A stretch of DNA of 64,000 bases from an uncultured Gammaproteobacteria bacterium (GCA_947258655.1 CAMYJD010000004.1:69644-133643), one strand, 5' to 3'. Numbered from the stretch's first letter, positions 40,397-51,666 are shown. Numbers and translations: made by a program. Notes: generated from the sequence alone by a model not told the origin.

Positions 40397-41821
40397 ATGA
40401 CCATTAAAACCCGTTTCGCTCCCAGTCCCACAGGTTATCTGCATATCGGTGGTGCGCGTACAGCACTCTTTTCCTGGTTGTATGCACGCAAGCATGGAGG
40501 TACGTTCGTGCTGCGTATCGAGGATACCGACCTCGAGCGTTCCAGCGCAGAATCTGTCAATGCGATACTGGAGGGCATGACCTGGCTTGGTCTTGAATAC
40601 GATGAGGGGCCATTTTACCAGACAGACCGTTTCGAGCGTTATCGTGAAGTGATTGAGCAATTGCTGAACGAAGGCAAGGCCTACCGCTGTTATTGCTCCC
40701 GAGAGCGTCTTGATGGACTGCGTGAACAGCAAATGGCCAATAAGGAAAAACCGAAATATGATGGCCATTGCCTGCAGCACGAGCATGAAGAGCCGGGTGA
40801 CAGGCCCTATGTCATTCGTTTCAAAAATCCACGCGACGGGCAGGTTATCATTGATGACCTCGTCAAGGGCCAGGTTGTGATTGATAATAATGAACTGGAT
40901 GACCTGATTCTCGCCAGAACGGATGGCACACCGACTTATAATCTGACCGTTGTCGTTGACGATCTCGATATGGGCATAAATCATGTCATACGTGGTGATG
41001 ACCATCTCAACAATGCCCCGCGGCAAATCAATATCCTCAAGGCGATGGGTGCCGAGCCACCGCTCTACGCCCATGTGCCGATGATCCTTGGTGATGATGG
41101 CAAACGCATGTCAAAACGTCACGGCGCGACCAGCGTCATGCAGTATCGTACGGAAGGCTATTTACCCGAAGCCGTGTTGAATTACCTGGTACGTCTCGGC
41201 TGGTCGCACGGTGATCAGGAGCTTTTCTCGGTTGACGAGATGATCAGTCTGTTCGATGCCAAGGACATCAACAAGGCGGCCTCGACGTTCAATGCCGAGA
41301 AGTTGTTGTGGGTAAACCAGGAATATATCAAGAACAGCAAGCCCGAACACATAGCCCATCAACTGAGCTGGCACCTGGGGCAACTGGATATCGATCCGAG
41401 TGATGGCCCCGCACTGGTGGACGTGGTCAGGCCGCAGCAGGAGCGTGCACGAACCCTGGTTGAAATGGCGGAAAATATCGCGTTCTTCTACAAAGATTTC
41501 GCTGCCTACGATGCGAATGCTGCAAAGAAACATCTGAAAGTTGGCACTCTGGATGCACTGCAGGCTATACACGACGGCTTTGCCGACTGTGACTGGGAGC
41601 CCGGCGCCATTCAGGCGGCTATCGACCAGGTCCTGGATCAGTTTGAACTCAAACTTCCAAAGCTTGCCCTGCCAATCCGTGTCGCGATTGCCGGCAAGGC
41701 GGCGACACCGGCTATCGATATCACCCTGCATCAACTCGGGCGTGAAACCACGTTGGCGCGTCTGCAAAGGGCGATCGTCTATATACAGGAACGTGCAGCA
41801 AAGCAGGTTCAGAAAGGATAG
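40397..41821 (+). CDS. gltX: Glutamate-tRNA ligase
   Basis: TRFAPSPTGYLHIGGARTALFSWLYA; KMSKRHG-equivalent KRMSKRHGATSV. Confidence 0.97.
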   Translation: MTIKTRFAPSPTGYLHIGGARTALFSWLYARKHGGTFVLRIEDTDLERSSAESVNAILEGMTWLGLEYDEGPFYQTDRFERYREVIEQLLNEGKAYRCYCSRERLDGLREQQMANKEKPKYDGHCLQHEHEEPGDRPYVIRFKNPRDGQVIIDDLVKGQVVIDNNELDDLILARTDGTPTYNLTVVVDDLDMGINHVIRGDDHLNNAPRQINILKAMGAEPPLYAHVPMILGDDGKRMSKRHGATSVMQYRTEGYLPEAVLNYLVRLGWSHGDQELFSVDEMISLFDAKDINKAASTFNAEKLLWVNQEYIKNSKPEHIAHQLSWHLGQLDIDPSDGPALVDVVRPQQERARTLVEMAENIAFFYKDFAAYDANAAKKHLKVGTLDALQAIHDGFADCDWEPGAIQAAIDQVLDQFELKLPKLALPIRVAIAGKAATPAIDITLHQLGRETTLARLQRAIVYIQERAAKQVQKG

Positions 41822-41874
41822 TAAGGCATCTTTCTTGACAGAAATGCCGGAGTCGCGTACATTTGCGCTCTTTC

Positions 41875-41950
41875 GGGGCTATAGCTCAGCTGGGAGAGCA
41901 CTTGCATGGCATGCAAGGGGTCGGCGGTTCGATCCCGCCTAGCTCCACCA
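41875..41950 (+). tRNA. tRNA-Ala(GGC)
   Basis: GGGGCTA...CTTGC-ATGGCAT-GCAAG anticodon arm (GGC)...GGCGGTTCGATCCCGCC T-arm...TAGCTCCACCA; cloverleaf intact, encoded CCA. Confidence 0.97.
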
Positions 41951-41960
41951 ATAAAATCAA

Positions 41961-41990
41961 GGGGTTGCGGGCATTCCGCAATCCCTTTTT
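41961..41990 (+). terminator. Rho-independent terminator after tRNA-Ala
   Basis: GGGGTTGCGG-GCATT-CCGCAATCCC-TTTTT. Confidence 0.9.
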
Positions 41991-42218
41991 ATATCAATAC
42001 TTCTGCAATGTACACCAGTGTGTACATATAGAATTTCAGCCAATACCTCCTATAATGCAAATGCGTTTTTTATCTGAATTGAATTGTAGACATAGTGATC
42101 CTTATGAGGGGCTACACAGCTCCATGTCATGCAGGATGACAAACAAGTGATATTGAACAGACGCTGCTCTTTAAAACCAATAGGGAAGGGTGCTAATTCT
42201 CAAGTTATCTGACGATGA

Positions 42219-44459
42219 TCAGACTACACTATCAAGCAGTAATTCATTCAATGCTTTTTTAAATTCGTTCACATTTATAGGTTTGGTGAGGTAACGACGG
42301 AATCCGGCGTGCAGACCTTTATTTATTTCATGTGACATGGCATTGGCACTCATGGCAACCACTGGTGTGTGGTGTAGTGTCTCATGTTCCTGTAGTTTGC
42401 TTAATACCTCATAACCGTCCATTCCCGGCAGACAAATATCCAGGATGATCAGGTCAGGTTTATGTACTGTCGCCAGTTCCAGACCCAGTTGCGGTGTGTG
42501 TGCCGTTAGCAAACTGATGTTCGACATATTTTCGACAATGGCCCCGAGCAACTTTACATGTGATGGACTGTCCTCAATATACAATAGGGTATGATGCTGT
42601 TCTGTGCTTGCTTGGTCTCTGGCAATGTGCACGACAGGAGCTTTCGCTTCACACTCTGATTCTGTCTGTTGGGATAGCTCCAGCTCGACCCAAAAAGTAC
42701 TGCCCTTTCCTGATTGCGATTCTATGCCAATGGAACCACCCATCAGTTCGACCAGAAGTTTGGAGATGGATAGACCAATACCAGTGCCCTGGCGAGCATA
42801 GGTTTTGAGATAGAGCCGGCTGAAGGGCTCGAATAATGAGGCCTGATCTTCTTTTGTTATCCCGGAACCGGTGTCAGTCACAGTGATCCGTGCGTATCCG
42901 CTATCTGTTTCCTGGCATGTCACGGTCACGCTGCCACCTTCGTGGTTGTATTTAACTGCATTGGAGAGGAGGTTCAGCAGCACCTGCCTCAAGCGCAAGA
43001 TATCGGCCTTCACGGCGCAGCCCTCACAGTTCACATTTTCTGTATGTTCAAGAGTGATGTTCCGGTCCAGGGCCAATGGCAGCATAGTATCCATACACTC
43101 CCGGATGATTATATCCGTGTTGAGAGTGTCCATTGAAAGTTCCAGCCTGTTCGCTTCGATCTTGGCCAGATCCAGGACATCATCAACCAAATTAAGCAGG
43201 TGCCAACCTGAATTCAGGATATGTTCTACATGATCTTTCTGTATTTCTGGGCTGATCTCACCCTGCCCTATCTCCAACAACTGCGCAAAACCCAGAATCG
43301 CGTTCAACGGTGTTCGTAACTCATGGCTCATGCGGGACAGGAACTGGGACTTGGCTGCATTGGCGCGCTCGGCCTCGACACGGGCTGTGATGATTGCCTG
43401 CTCTTCATGTTTGCGTTGAATGGCGATGCCGGCCAAATTAGCGGCATATTTGATCAAGGAAATACCCCTTTCCACTGGTACGCAGGGGGTAGTGTGGTAG
43501 ATGCAGACAATACCAAGTACTTTGCCTTCACTATCAAGTATCGGCTCTGACCAGCACGCCGCCAGTCCAGCCTTGCCGGCAAGTTCTTTGTGCATATCCC
43601 AGTAAGGGTGGTTCTGGATATCTTCAACAATGACTCGCTTACCACTGTGGGCTGCCATGCCGCAGCTGCCAATCCCTAAACCTATCTTTATATTATTCAT
43701 TGCGTCGATGTAGAACTTCGGTAGGTTTGGCGCTACACAATTGACAAGATGCTGTCGTTCATCATCGATCAGGTGGATAGAACAGAGCGCATCTTTGAAT
43801 TCATTTTCAATACTGAAGGCGAGGGTTTCAAGTATCTCCACGAGCGGACTTCCCTGAGCAAGCTTTTCTAGAATGATGCTACGGTAGCGCTCGCGTGCTT
43901 CGGATCGTTTAAGTTTGGTGAGGACCTCTGACCGATGTTTATTGGAAATCTCTAATTCGTTAACTGTCTGTCTTAGTTCAAGTTGAGATACTACCTGCCG
44001 TGCTAAGGCTTCCAGTGCCTTTTGTTGATTGGAGGTAATCTTCCGTGTTGTATGATCAACAACACATAAAGTACCGAGTCTAATATTATCTGAGAAAACT
44101 AAAGGAGCTCCGGCATAAAATTTAAAACGAGGCCCACCGGTGACAAATGGATTATCATAAAAACGCTCGTCTTTGCTTGTATCTTCAACAATCGTCAGTT
44201 CGTCATCGAGAATAGCATGCGGACAAAAACCCAATTCACGCGACACCTCATTTACATCCAGACCAAAATGTGACTTGAGAAACTGGCGATCCCGATCTAT
44301 CAGGCTAATTAATGCAATTGGAACTTCACAAATCTGTGCTGCAAGGTGTGTTATGTCATCAAAAGCAGGTTCTTCGAGAGTATCGAGTATGTTCAGTTCA
44401 TAGAGTTTCTGAAGACGCTCTTCTTCATTATCTGGCTGCGGTGCAGAAATCATGAACAA
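42219..44459 (-). CDS. GAF-GAF-HisKA-HATPase-REC hybrid sensor histidine kinase
   Basis: FLSRMSHELRTPLNAILGFAQLLE; HATPase DTGSGITKED; REC LIILDICLPGMDGYEVL; two N-terminal GAF-like regions. Confidence 0.92.
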   Translation of the reverse strand: MFMISAPQPDNEEERLQKLYELNILDTLEEPAFDDITHLAAQICEVPIALISLIDRDRQFLKSHFGLDVNEVSRELGFCPHAILDDELTIVEDTSKDERFYDNPFVTGGPRFKFYAGAPLVFSDNIRLGTLCVVDHTTRKITSNQQKALEALARQVVSQLELRQTVNELEISNKHRSEVLTKLKRSEARERYRSIILEKLAQGSPLVEILETLAFSIENEFKDALCSIHLIDDERQHLVNCVAPNLPKFYIDAMNNIKIGLGIGSCGMAAHSGKRVIVEDIQNHPYWDMHKELAGKAGLAACWSEPILDSEGKVLGIVCIYHTTPCVPVERGISLIKYAANLAGIAIQRKHEEQAIITARVEAERANAAKSQFLSRMSHELRTPLNAILGFAQLLEIGQGEISPEIQKDHVEHILNSGWHLLNLVDDVLDLAKIEANRLELSMDTLNTDIIIRECMDTMLPLALDRNITLEHTENVNCEGCAVKADILRLRQVLLNLLSNAVKYNHEGGSVTVTCQETDSGYARITVTDTGSGITKEDQASLFEPFSRLYLKTYARQGTGIGLSISKLLVELMGGSIGIESQSGKGSTFWVELELSQQTESECEAKAPVVHIARDQASTEQHHTLLYIEDSPSHVKLLGAIVENMSNISLLTAHTPQLGLELATVHKPDLIILDICLPGMDGYEVLSKLQEHETLHHTPVVAMSANAMSHEINKGLHAGFRRYLTKPINVNEFKKALNELLLDSVV

Positions 44460-44580
44460 ATCCTTCTTACGACAACATGTGCTTGACTAACAGATTCCCC
44501 AAAAGTACAGAGTCAGCACTCAATATAGTTAGTATAATTGTACTTTGATATATGGCCAGTGTTAAATCCCACTAAGATGA

Positions 44581-45588
44581 CTAAACCCGGTAATATTCCC
44601 GGTACCAGTCGACGAACCTGCTGAGTCCCTCCTCGACGGTCGTGGCGGGTTTATAGCCCATATCTTTGACCAGATCTTCAACATTGGCGAAGGTGTCGGG
44701 GACATCCCCGGGTTGTAGCGGTAACATGTTCATGTCCGCCTTTTTACCGATGCAGTTTTCCAGCACCTCGATATAGTGCATCAGTTCCACCGGTTCATTA
44801 TTACCGATGTTATAGAGCTTGTACGGGGCCTTGGCCGAGGCCGGATCGGGATTATCGCTGTCCCAGTCAGGGTTTGCTTGCGCGGGTGTATCCAGAACCC
44901 GTATTACACCCTCGACGATGTCATCGATGTAGGTAAAATCGCGACGGTGTTTGCCATAGTTAAAGACATCGATCGGTTCACCGGCCATGATTTTACGCGT
45001 GAACTTGAAGAAGGCCATGTCCGGGCGTCCCCACGGACCATAGACGGTAAAAAAGCGTAGCCCGGTCGTGGGTGTGCCGTACAGGTGGCTGTAGGTATGG
45101 GCCATCAATTCGTTGGCCTTCTTACTGGCGGCATACAGGCTGACGGGGTGATTGACCGGATGGTGTTCCGAGTAGGGCATGACAGTATTGATGCCATACA
45201 CGGAACTGCTGGATGCGTATACAAGGTGTTTGACATCGTTATGCCGGCACCCTTCGAGAATATTGACGAAACCGACCAGATTGGAATCAACATAGGCATA
45301 CGGGTTCTCGATAGAATAACGCACGCCGGCCTGCGCTGCCAGATTGACGACCCGGTCAGGTTTATGTTTCTTGAACAGTTCGGCGACAAGCTCGCGTTCC
45401 TTGATATCAAACCGGGCTTCGGTAAAGCCCGGGTGGTCCTTGATGCGCTGCAGACGTGCAAGTTTTAGATCAACATCATAGTAGTCATTGATATTATCGA
45501 TACCGATGACTTCATCACCGCGCTTGAGTAACTGTATCGCCAACTCATTGCCAATAAAACCGGCCGTTCCTGTAATCAATACTTTCAT
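44581..45588 (-). CDS. NAD-dependent epimerase (UDP-glucuronate 4-epimerase-like)
   Basis: [75 protein letters not shown]. Confidence 0.9.
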   Translation of the reverse strand: MKVLITGTAGFIGNELAIQLLKRGDEVIGIDNINDYYDVDLKLARLQRIKDHPGFTEARFDIKERELVAELFKKHKPDRVVNLAAQAGVRYSIENPYAYVDSNLVGFVNILEGCRHNDVKHLVYASSSSVYGINTVMPYSEHHPVNHPVSLYAASKKANELMAHTYSHLYGTPTTGLRFFTVYGPWGRPDMAFFKFTRKIMAGEPIDVFNYGKHRRDFTYIDDIVEGVIRVLDTPAQANPDWDSDNPDPASAKAPYKLYNIGNNEPVELMHYIEVLENCIGKKADMNMLPLQPGDVPDTFANVEDLVKDMGYKPATTVEEGLSRFVDWYREYYRV

Positions 45589-45635
45589 GAATTATATATA
45601 CTCCAGTATTATTCTAGGGAACCTCTGATAAATTA

Positions 45636-45805
45636 GTCATTGCGAGGATAAAGTACCATCCATTTGAAATATCTATGAGCGGCAGTGTCACGACGAAATA
45701 ATCAGTAAGTACATAACACTATTTAAATGATTGCCGCGCTACGCCGCTCTCGCACATCTATGTGCTTCGCGTCATAAGGCCGTCCTGGCCAAAGCTCGCA
45801 ATGAC
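45636..45805. repeat. REP/MITE-like element bounded by 11-bp inverted repeats
   Basis: GTCATTGCGAG (45636-45646) and CTCGCAATGAC (45795-45805) are exact reverse complements. Confidence 0.55.
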
Positions 45806-45840
45806 CTAAAATTTCGAATTAAGCAGAGTTTCCTGAGATA

Positions 45841-47118
45841 TTAAATGCGTCCATCAACATCATCTTTGTCGAAAACGTATTTGACATCATAAATGATATG
45901 TTCCGGTTTACACAGTTTCCGGATTTTCTCGATCCCCATTTCCCTGAACTCGTCATGTGCCACGGCAACAATGACGGCATCATATTTACCCGTTTCGAGA
46001 TCCGTTGTCAGTTCGATGCCATATTCCTGTCTGGCCTCGAGCGGATCGACCCATGGGTCATAGATGTCGATGTTGGCCTGATAGCCTTGCAGTTCGTTAA
46101 CCATATCGATGACCCGGGTGTTGCGCAGGTCGGGGCAATTTTCCTTGAACGAAAATCCCAACAACAGGACGTTGGCACCGACAACATGAATCTTTTTCAG
46201 GGTCATTAATTTGGTGACCTGGATGATGATGTATTCTCCCATCTGGTCATTAATCCGTCTGCCGGCGAGAATCAGCTCCGGATGATATCCCGTTTCCTGT
46301 GCCTTGTGCGTCAGGTAGTAGGGGTCCACGCCGATGCAATGCCCACCCACCAGGCCCGGACGGAAGGGCAGGAAATTCCACTTGGTTCCGGCGGCCTCGA
46401 GCACTTCCAGCGTATCTATGCCAAGCTTCTGGAATATGACAGCGAGTTCATTGACCAGGGCGATATTCAGATCGCGCTGGGTATTTTCAATGACCTTGGA
46501 CGCTTCTGCGACGCGGATACTACTCGCCTTGTGCGTACCGGCAGTGATAATGCTTCCATATAACGCATCAACCAGGTCAGCAGCCTCGGCGGTAGAGCCG
46601 GAAGTCACTTTGGTAATGTTCGTCAGTCGATGTACCTTGTCACCCGGGTTGATACGCTCGGGACTGTAGCCAACATAAAAGTCTTGATTCATGTTCAGGC
46701 CCGAGCCTGACTCGATATAGGGGGCGCAGATTTCCTCGGTCGTGCCCGGATAGACAGTCGATTCATAAATAACGATGTCACCCTTTGATACCACTTTGGC
46801 GAGGCTCTGGCTGGCCTGGATCAGTGGCGTCAGTATGGGTTGTTTGTGGCGGTCGATCGGTGTGGGTACGGTAACGATATAGATATTGCAGTCTTTCAGA
46901 TCCTGTAGTGTGCTGGTATAGGTGAGCCGCGTGGCACTGGCCAGTAACTCCGCTTCGACTTCCAGGGTACTGTCTCTGCCGGCCTGCAGTTCCCTGATAC
47001 GCTCCTCGTTAATATCATAGCCGCTGGTAGGATAGTTTTTTCCGAACTCGACGGCCAGTGGCAGGCCGACATAGCCAAGGCCAATGATACCGATTCTGGC
47101 TTGATCCAGTGTTAACAT
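45841..47118 (-). CDS. Nucleotide sugar dehydrogenase (TviB/WbpO-like)
   Basis: [51 protein letters not shown]. Confidence 0.92.
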   Translation of the reverse strand: MLTLDQARIGIIGLGYVGLPLAVEFGKNYPTSGYDINEERIRELQAGRDSTLEVEAELLASATRLTYTSTLQDLKDCNIYIVTVPTPIDRHKQPILTPLIQASQSLAKVVSKGDIVIYESTVYPGTTEEICAPYIESGSGLNMNQDFYVGYSPERINPGDKVHRLTNITKVTSGSTAEAADLVDALYGSIITAGTHKASSIRVAEASKVIENTQRDLNIALVNELAVIFQKLGIDTLEVLEAAGTKWNFLPFRPGLVGGHCIGVDPYYLTHKAQETGYHPELILAGRRINDQMGEYIIIQVTKLMTLKKIHVVGANVLLLGFSFKENCPDLRNTRVIDMVNELQGYQANIDIYDPWVDPLEARQEYGIELTTDLETGKYDAVIVAVAHDEFREMGIEKIRKLCKPEHIIYDVKYVFDKDDVDGRI

Positions 47119-47397
47119 ATTTGTGCCTAAGGTCTTTGTAGCTGACAGGGCGCTATCGGAATTGCGAAACCCGTAGCCAATTCAATAATAATTAAATTGA
47201 ATCAATGAGTTATTGGTCGCCAATATACACTATTCACGGTCTCGTGAAAAGCGATACCTTTGTCATGAGATTGTTGTGCCTGATTCCGGGCGGGCCTGTG
47301 TCGGGGACCTGGCGCGTGCAAATCCATGTTCTGCACGCACAGTCATTTCTACTCTCTGCTTTTGCCGGACCTGTCGGCCGGCAGTTGGTCGATGTTG

Positions 47398-48390
47398 TTA
47401 TTGCGACTGAGTATAGAGTTTCTTTTCCCATTCCAGTGATGTTCTGACAATCGTTTCCAGGTCATCGAATTGTGGCGCCCAGCCAAGGATCTCGCGGACC
47501 TTGTCCGCCCTGGCAATCAGGGTGGGTGGATCACCGGCACGGCGCGCTTCTTCAACGATATTGAGTGGCTCGCCATGGACCTTTTCCACGGTATCCAGAA
47601 CCTCGCGCACGCTGTATCCATGACCATAGCCACAGTTTAATGTTGTTGACTCGCCGCCATTACGCAGGTATTCAAGCGCCTTTAGATGGGCACTGGCCAG
47701 GTCTTCGACATGAATGTAATCCCTGACACCGGTGCCATCATAGGTCGGGTAATCGGTGCCGAAGATAAATACCTTGTCACGCTTGCCCACGGCTGCCTCG
47801 CAGGCCACCTTGACCAGCAATGTAGCCTTCTCGGTGGATTGTCCGATCCGTCCCTGAGGATCGCTACCGGCAACATTGAAATAACGTAAGGCTACATGGG
47901 TCAGGTCAGTGACAGCCGACAGGTCGCGCAGCATCCACTCGGTCATCAGCTTCGAGGTGCCGTAGGCATTGATGGGACTGATGGGACTGTTTTCGTCACA
48001 GAATTCGGTGTCCGGGATGCCGTAGACGGCGGCAGTGGATGAAAAAATAAAATGCTTAATACCGGCATCCCGGCAGCATTCCATCAGGTTGCGACTGTTG
48101 CAGGTATTGTTGCCGTAATATTTCAGCGGATTTTCGACCGATTCGGGGACGATGGTATGGGCGGCGAAGTGGATCACCGAATCGACCTCATGCTCATCGA
48201 GTACACGCCTTATCAGCTCCTGGTCACCCATGTTGCCTTCAATAAAATCGCCATGTAATACCGAGTCGGCAAAGCCGGTGGTGAGGTTGTCTACAACGAC
48301 GACGCGTTCGCCCGCCTCACCCAGTTGGCGCACAACATGGCTGCCTATATATCCTGCGCCCCCGGTTACCAGAATTGACTTCTTTGTCAT
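47398..48390 (-). CDS. galE: UDP-glucose 4-epimerase
   Basis: ILVTGGAGYIGSHVVRQL; DSVIHFAAHTIVPESVENPLKYYGNN; YFNVAGSDPQGRIGQ. Confidence 0.93.
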   Translation of the reverse strand: MTKKSILVTGGAGYIGSHVVRQLGEAGERVVVVDNLTTGFADSVLHGDFIEGNMGDQELIRRVLDEHEVDSVIHFAAHTIVPESVENPLKYYGNNTCNSRNLMECCRDAGIKHFIFSSTAAVYGIPDTEFCDENSPISPINAYGTSKLMTEWMLRDLSAVTDLTHVALRYFNVAGSDPQGRIGQSTEKATLLVKVACEAAVGKRDKVFIFGTDYPTYDGTGVRDYIHVEDLASAHLKALEYLRNGGESTTLNCGYGHGYSVREVLDTVEKVHGEPLNIVEEARRAGDPPTLIARADKVREILGWAPQFDDLETIVRTSLEWEKKLYTQSQ

Positions 48391-48561
48391 TATTTATCCC
48401 CACAGATGATTTTTGTTCAAAGGATTATAGCTAAATTCCATGAGGATAGAAGTAATTTGTACCCATTCTTCAAGCACCATGCATGCGGGTCTCGATTTGT
48501 GAGCAGGATGCGATAAATAACTGCAAAATAGGGTATTATTAGATCCTGAACTTATAGTAAT

Positions 48562-49449
48562 ATGTTTCTAAATATTATGGAATTGAATGCTGACAAACTG
48601 GTTTCCCTGGAATTTTTACCTGACGGACTACGAACGCGGGTTTTGCAGAAAGCGCCTGTTGTTTTAATGTTCATACTGGTTATCGTGCTGGCCTACCAGT
48701 TGGCAGGATTTACCTGGGCCCTGGTCGAAAGCTTTACTGCAAAGCCGGCACTGCAAGCCACCGGGCCGGTAGAAAAGGTAAGGGAAAAGCAAACATCCGT
48801 CGCGGCAACGAACTATGCGCATCTGGCGGGTTTGCATTTGTTTGGCAAGCAGGATAAGACCAGGGCCGTTGCCAAGGCGCCAACGACTGCACCAGAGACG
48901 CGCCTGGCACTGGTTCTTTATGGCGTATTCACCGATGAAGATGCCAAAAGCGGCTCGGCGATTATCGGTCAGAAGACGGGTAAACAACAGTATTATCTTG
49001 TCGGCGACAAGGTCGATACCGGGGTGTGGCTTGCCGAAGTACGCAATGATCATGTCTTGCTGCGCAGAGGGGCCAGTTATGAGGCCCTGAAGTTCCCCAG
49101 GCAGTCCAGTAAGGGATTCAATATACAGAACAGCAGAAGCCCGGCCAGGAACATTAATGTCCCAGAAAACAAACAGACCTTTATGGAAAGTGTCAAGATT
49201 GTTCCGGTATTCACCGGCGCGAACCGGGCACTTAAGGGTTACAGGATATTGCCGAAGAAAGATCGTGCTGCATATAACCGTCTCGGTCTGCGGCCAAGTG
49301 ACATTGTCACCGCTATCAATGGTATCCCTCTGAACGATCAGCGTGAGGCCATGAAGGTCATTAATGAACTGGTTAAATCAGACCAGGTCGAGGTTCAGCT
49401 AGACCGCAACGGTAAGTTAGAAACCAAGATACTGAACCTGAATCAATGA
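48562..49449 (+). CDS. gspC: Type II secretion system protein GspC
   Basis: Single N-terminal TM; HLAGLHLFG; LVLYGVFTDEDAKSGSAIIGQ homology region; C-terminal PDZ-like GYRILPKKDRAAYNRLGLRPSDIVTAINGIPLND. Confidence 0.88.
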   Translation: MFLNIMELNADKLVSLEFLPDGLRTRVLQKAPVVLMFILVIVLAYQLAGFTWALVESFTAKPALQATGPVEKVREKQTSVAATNYAHLAGLHLFGKQDKTRAVAKAPTTAPETRLALVLYGVFTDEDAKSGSAIIGQKTGKQQYYLVGDKVDTGVWLAEVRNDHVLLRRGASYEALKFPRQSSKGFNIQNSRSPARNINVPENKQTFMESVKIVPVFTGANRALKGYRILPKKDRAAYNRLGLRPSDIVTAINGIPLNDQREAMKVINELVKSDQVEVQLDRNGKLETKILNLNQ

Positions 49450-49459
49450 TTGCCGGCCT

Positions 49460-50419
49460 TCACTGCTGCAGGCTTTTCCTCACCCCTTTCATATCCCTGA
49501 TCCAGGCATCCTTATAGCCGCGTTTATTCAGCAGGCGCAGTTTGCGCCTGGCTTTTCTGTATGTATCGAAACTGCCATGGATGACATAATATCGGGTGGT
49601 GTTGTTTCTGGTTTCGCCATAGAAATAAATACCATCGAGGGCGACTTTGTCCACATAGGCAAGGATGTGTTTTTTTTGCGAGCTGCTGGCAAGTTGTATC
49701 GTGTAGTAACTGGATGGTTGTTGCATGATCCATTTTCTGTGTTCCTTCTCCATCGGCGTAAGGACCATAGCAGGAGAGGGCTCTGGTTTGATCAATGGTT
49801 TTTCATGGGTCACTGGTTTTTCAGAGACTTCTGGTTTTGACGTGACCACACTGTCGTATGTCGGTGTGACCTCGGCTGGCTGGTATTGTCGCTGTGCCGG
49901 TTGCGGGCTGGTCTGTGTTAGTGCCGGGGTCCTGTTTGGTGCGGACTGTGTGCGTTGGCGCAGGTCAAGAAGACCTGTCTGTTGCGGTGCCGGAACCGGG
50001 TAGGCTTGAGTCGGCGATGTATCTTCGACAGCTTGTGTATCGTCTTGTGTTTCTTTTTTCAGCAGGCTCTCAATCGTGTTCAGGGCGGCGATCGCCTTCT
50101 CGTTGCCCTGTTTTGCAGATTGGTTAAACCAGTACATGGCCTGTTTCAGGTCCTTCTGAACCCCTTTGCCATGGTAGAACAGGTAACCGAGCGAATATTG
50201 TGCATCGGCATTGCCATTCTCTGCGAGCGGATCGAATAATGACGCCGCGGTCTTGTAGTTACCTGCCTCAAAAGCGGCCCTGGCCTTGTTATAGATGACC
50301 ATATCAAAGGTTTGCGCGGGCTTTGTTGTCTGTATATCAGGACTACTGGCGCAGGCCGATAACAGGGCGAATATGACCAGCACGCATAGATGGAGGCTTT
50401 GTCGGATTATGTTCTGCAT
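49460..50419 (-). CDS. Sel1-repeat and SPOR-domain lipoprotein
   Basis: LLSACAS lipobox; NADAQYSLGYLFYHGKGVQKDLKQAMYWFNQSAKQGNEKA; C-terminal SPOR-like YYTIQLASSSQKKHILAYV... Confidence 0.8.
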   Translation of the reverse strand: MQNIIRQSLHLCVLVIFALLSACASSPDIQTTKPAQTFDMVIYNKARAAFEAGNYKTAASLFDPLAENGNADAQYSLGYLFYHGKGVQKDLKQAMYWFNQSAKQGNEKAIAALNTIESLLKKETQDDTQAVEDTSPTQAYPVPAPQQTGLLDLRQRTQSAPNRTPALTQTSPQPAQRQYQPAEVTPTYDSVVTSKPEVSEKPVTHEKPLIKPEPSPAMVLTPMEKEHRKWIMQQPSSYYTIQLASSSQKKHILAYVDKVALDGIYFYGETRNNTTRYYVIHGSFDTYRKARRKLRLLNKRGYKDAWIRDMKGVRKSLQQ

Positions 50420-50451
50420 TACTTTCAGTTCAATACATTGGTTGCTGCTGC

Positions 50452-51666
50452 CTAACTGACCAGTTGATTTAAGTCGAAAACCGGTAGCAGGGTAGCGAGG
50501 ACAATAAATAATACAATGGCTCCCATCAGCAGGATCATGATCGGACCCAGAAGGCCGAGGGTTGTTGACATAACTGCTTCTATTTCACGTTCCTGTATCA
50601 CCGCAGCACGGGCCAGCATGTCTTCCAGGTTGCCGCTGGACTCGCCACTGGCGATGAGGCTGACCGTCATCGGCGGGAAGTACCCGGATTGTTCCATGGA
50701 ATGGTGGATGCTGTCACCTTCCTTGACCTTGATTGTTATTTCCTCAATCGCCTTACGCATCGGCAGGCTACTGACTACCTGACCGGAAATGCGCAGTGCC
50801 TCCAGGATTTGTACATTACTGGAACTGAGGATACTGAGGGTGCGGGCAAAGCGGGCGGAGTTATTGCCGCGAATCAGGCGTCCTGCAAAGGGTAGTTTAA
50901 GCAGGAATTTATGCCAGCCAAGCCTGGCTGCAGGTTTTTTCAGAATGGCTTTGCCGATTACGGTAGCGACAATCAGTAACAGGATCAGCCATACGCCATT
51001 GGCCTTCAGGAACTCGCTCATCGCGATCAGTATTTGTGTGGCAGTTGGCAGTTCCTGGGCAACATTTTCGAAAACGCGAACGATCTGCGGGACTACAAAG
51101 GTCAGTAGTCCAATGACAATAAGAATGGAAATTGTCACCAGCATAACCGGATAAAACAGCGCCATCATGGTTTTCTGTTGCATCTGTTGTTTTACTTCGG
51201 TGTAATCGGCCAGCCTATTGAGGACATTGTCCAGATGTCCGGATTCTTCCCCGGCCTCGACTGTTTTGCGGTATAACTCGGGGAAAACGGCCGGAAACTC
51301 GGCCAGGCCGGTGCTGAGGCTGTGGCCTTCCCTGACGGTTGAGCGCACAGATAACAGAATACGTTTAACCTTGTTCTTTTCGCTTTGCGCCGCCACCGAT
51401 CGCAATGCTTCCTCCAGTGGCATTCCGGCACTCAGCAAGGTTGATATCTGGCGGGTAAGCAAGGCCAGGTCCATGGTGCTGATGTGTTGCTGGAACAGAC
51501 CTTTGCTACTGCGTTGTTTCTGTTGTTGCTTTACTTCTTCGACAGATAGCGGTGTAAGTCCCTGTTCACGCAATTGTTGGCGTATCTGTCTGGCGGTGTC
51601 GCCTTCGATGACGCCTTTCAGGTTCTTGCCATCCTTGTCCAGGGCCTTGTATTCAAATGCAGCCAT
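50452..51666 (-). CDS. gspF: Type II secretion inner membrane protein GspF
   Basis: FEYKALDKDGKNLKGVIEGDT; LLTRQISTLLSAGMPLEEALRSVA; SGESSGNLEDMLARAA. Confidence 0.96.
   Translation of the reverse strand: MAAFEYKALDKDGKNLKGVIEGDTARQIRQQLREQGLTPLSVEEVKQQQKQRSSKGLFQQHISTMDLALLTRQISTLLSAGMPLEEALRSVAAQSEKNKVKRILLSVRSTVREGHSLSTGLAEFPAVFPELYRKTVEAGEESGHLDNVLNRLADYTEVKQQMQQKTMMALFYPVMLVTISILIVIGLLTFVVPQIVRVFENVAQELPTATQILIAMSEFLKANGVWLILLLIVATVIGKAILKKPAARLGWHKFLLKLPFAGRLIRGNNSARFARTLSILSSSNVQILEALRISGQVVSSLPMRKAIEEITIKVKEGDSIHHSMEQSGYFPPMTVSLIASGESSGNLEDMLARAAVIQEREIEAVMSTTLGLLGPIMILLMGAIVLFIVLATLLPVFDLNQLVS

Noticed and set aside
40292-41074. 260-aa minus-strand ORF
   Set aside because: Antisense to gltX, which has clear class I synthetase motifs.
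41162-41767. 201-aa minus-strand ORF
   Set aside because: Second antisense ORF within gltX; no domain.
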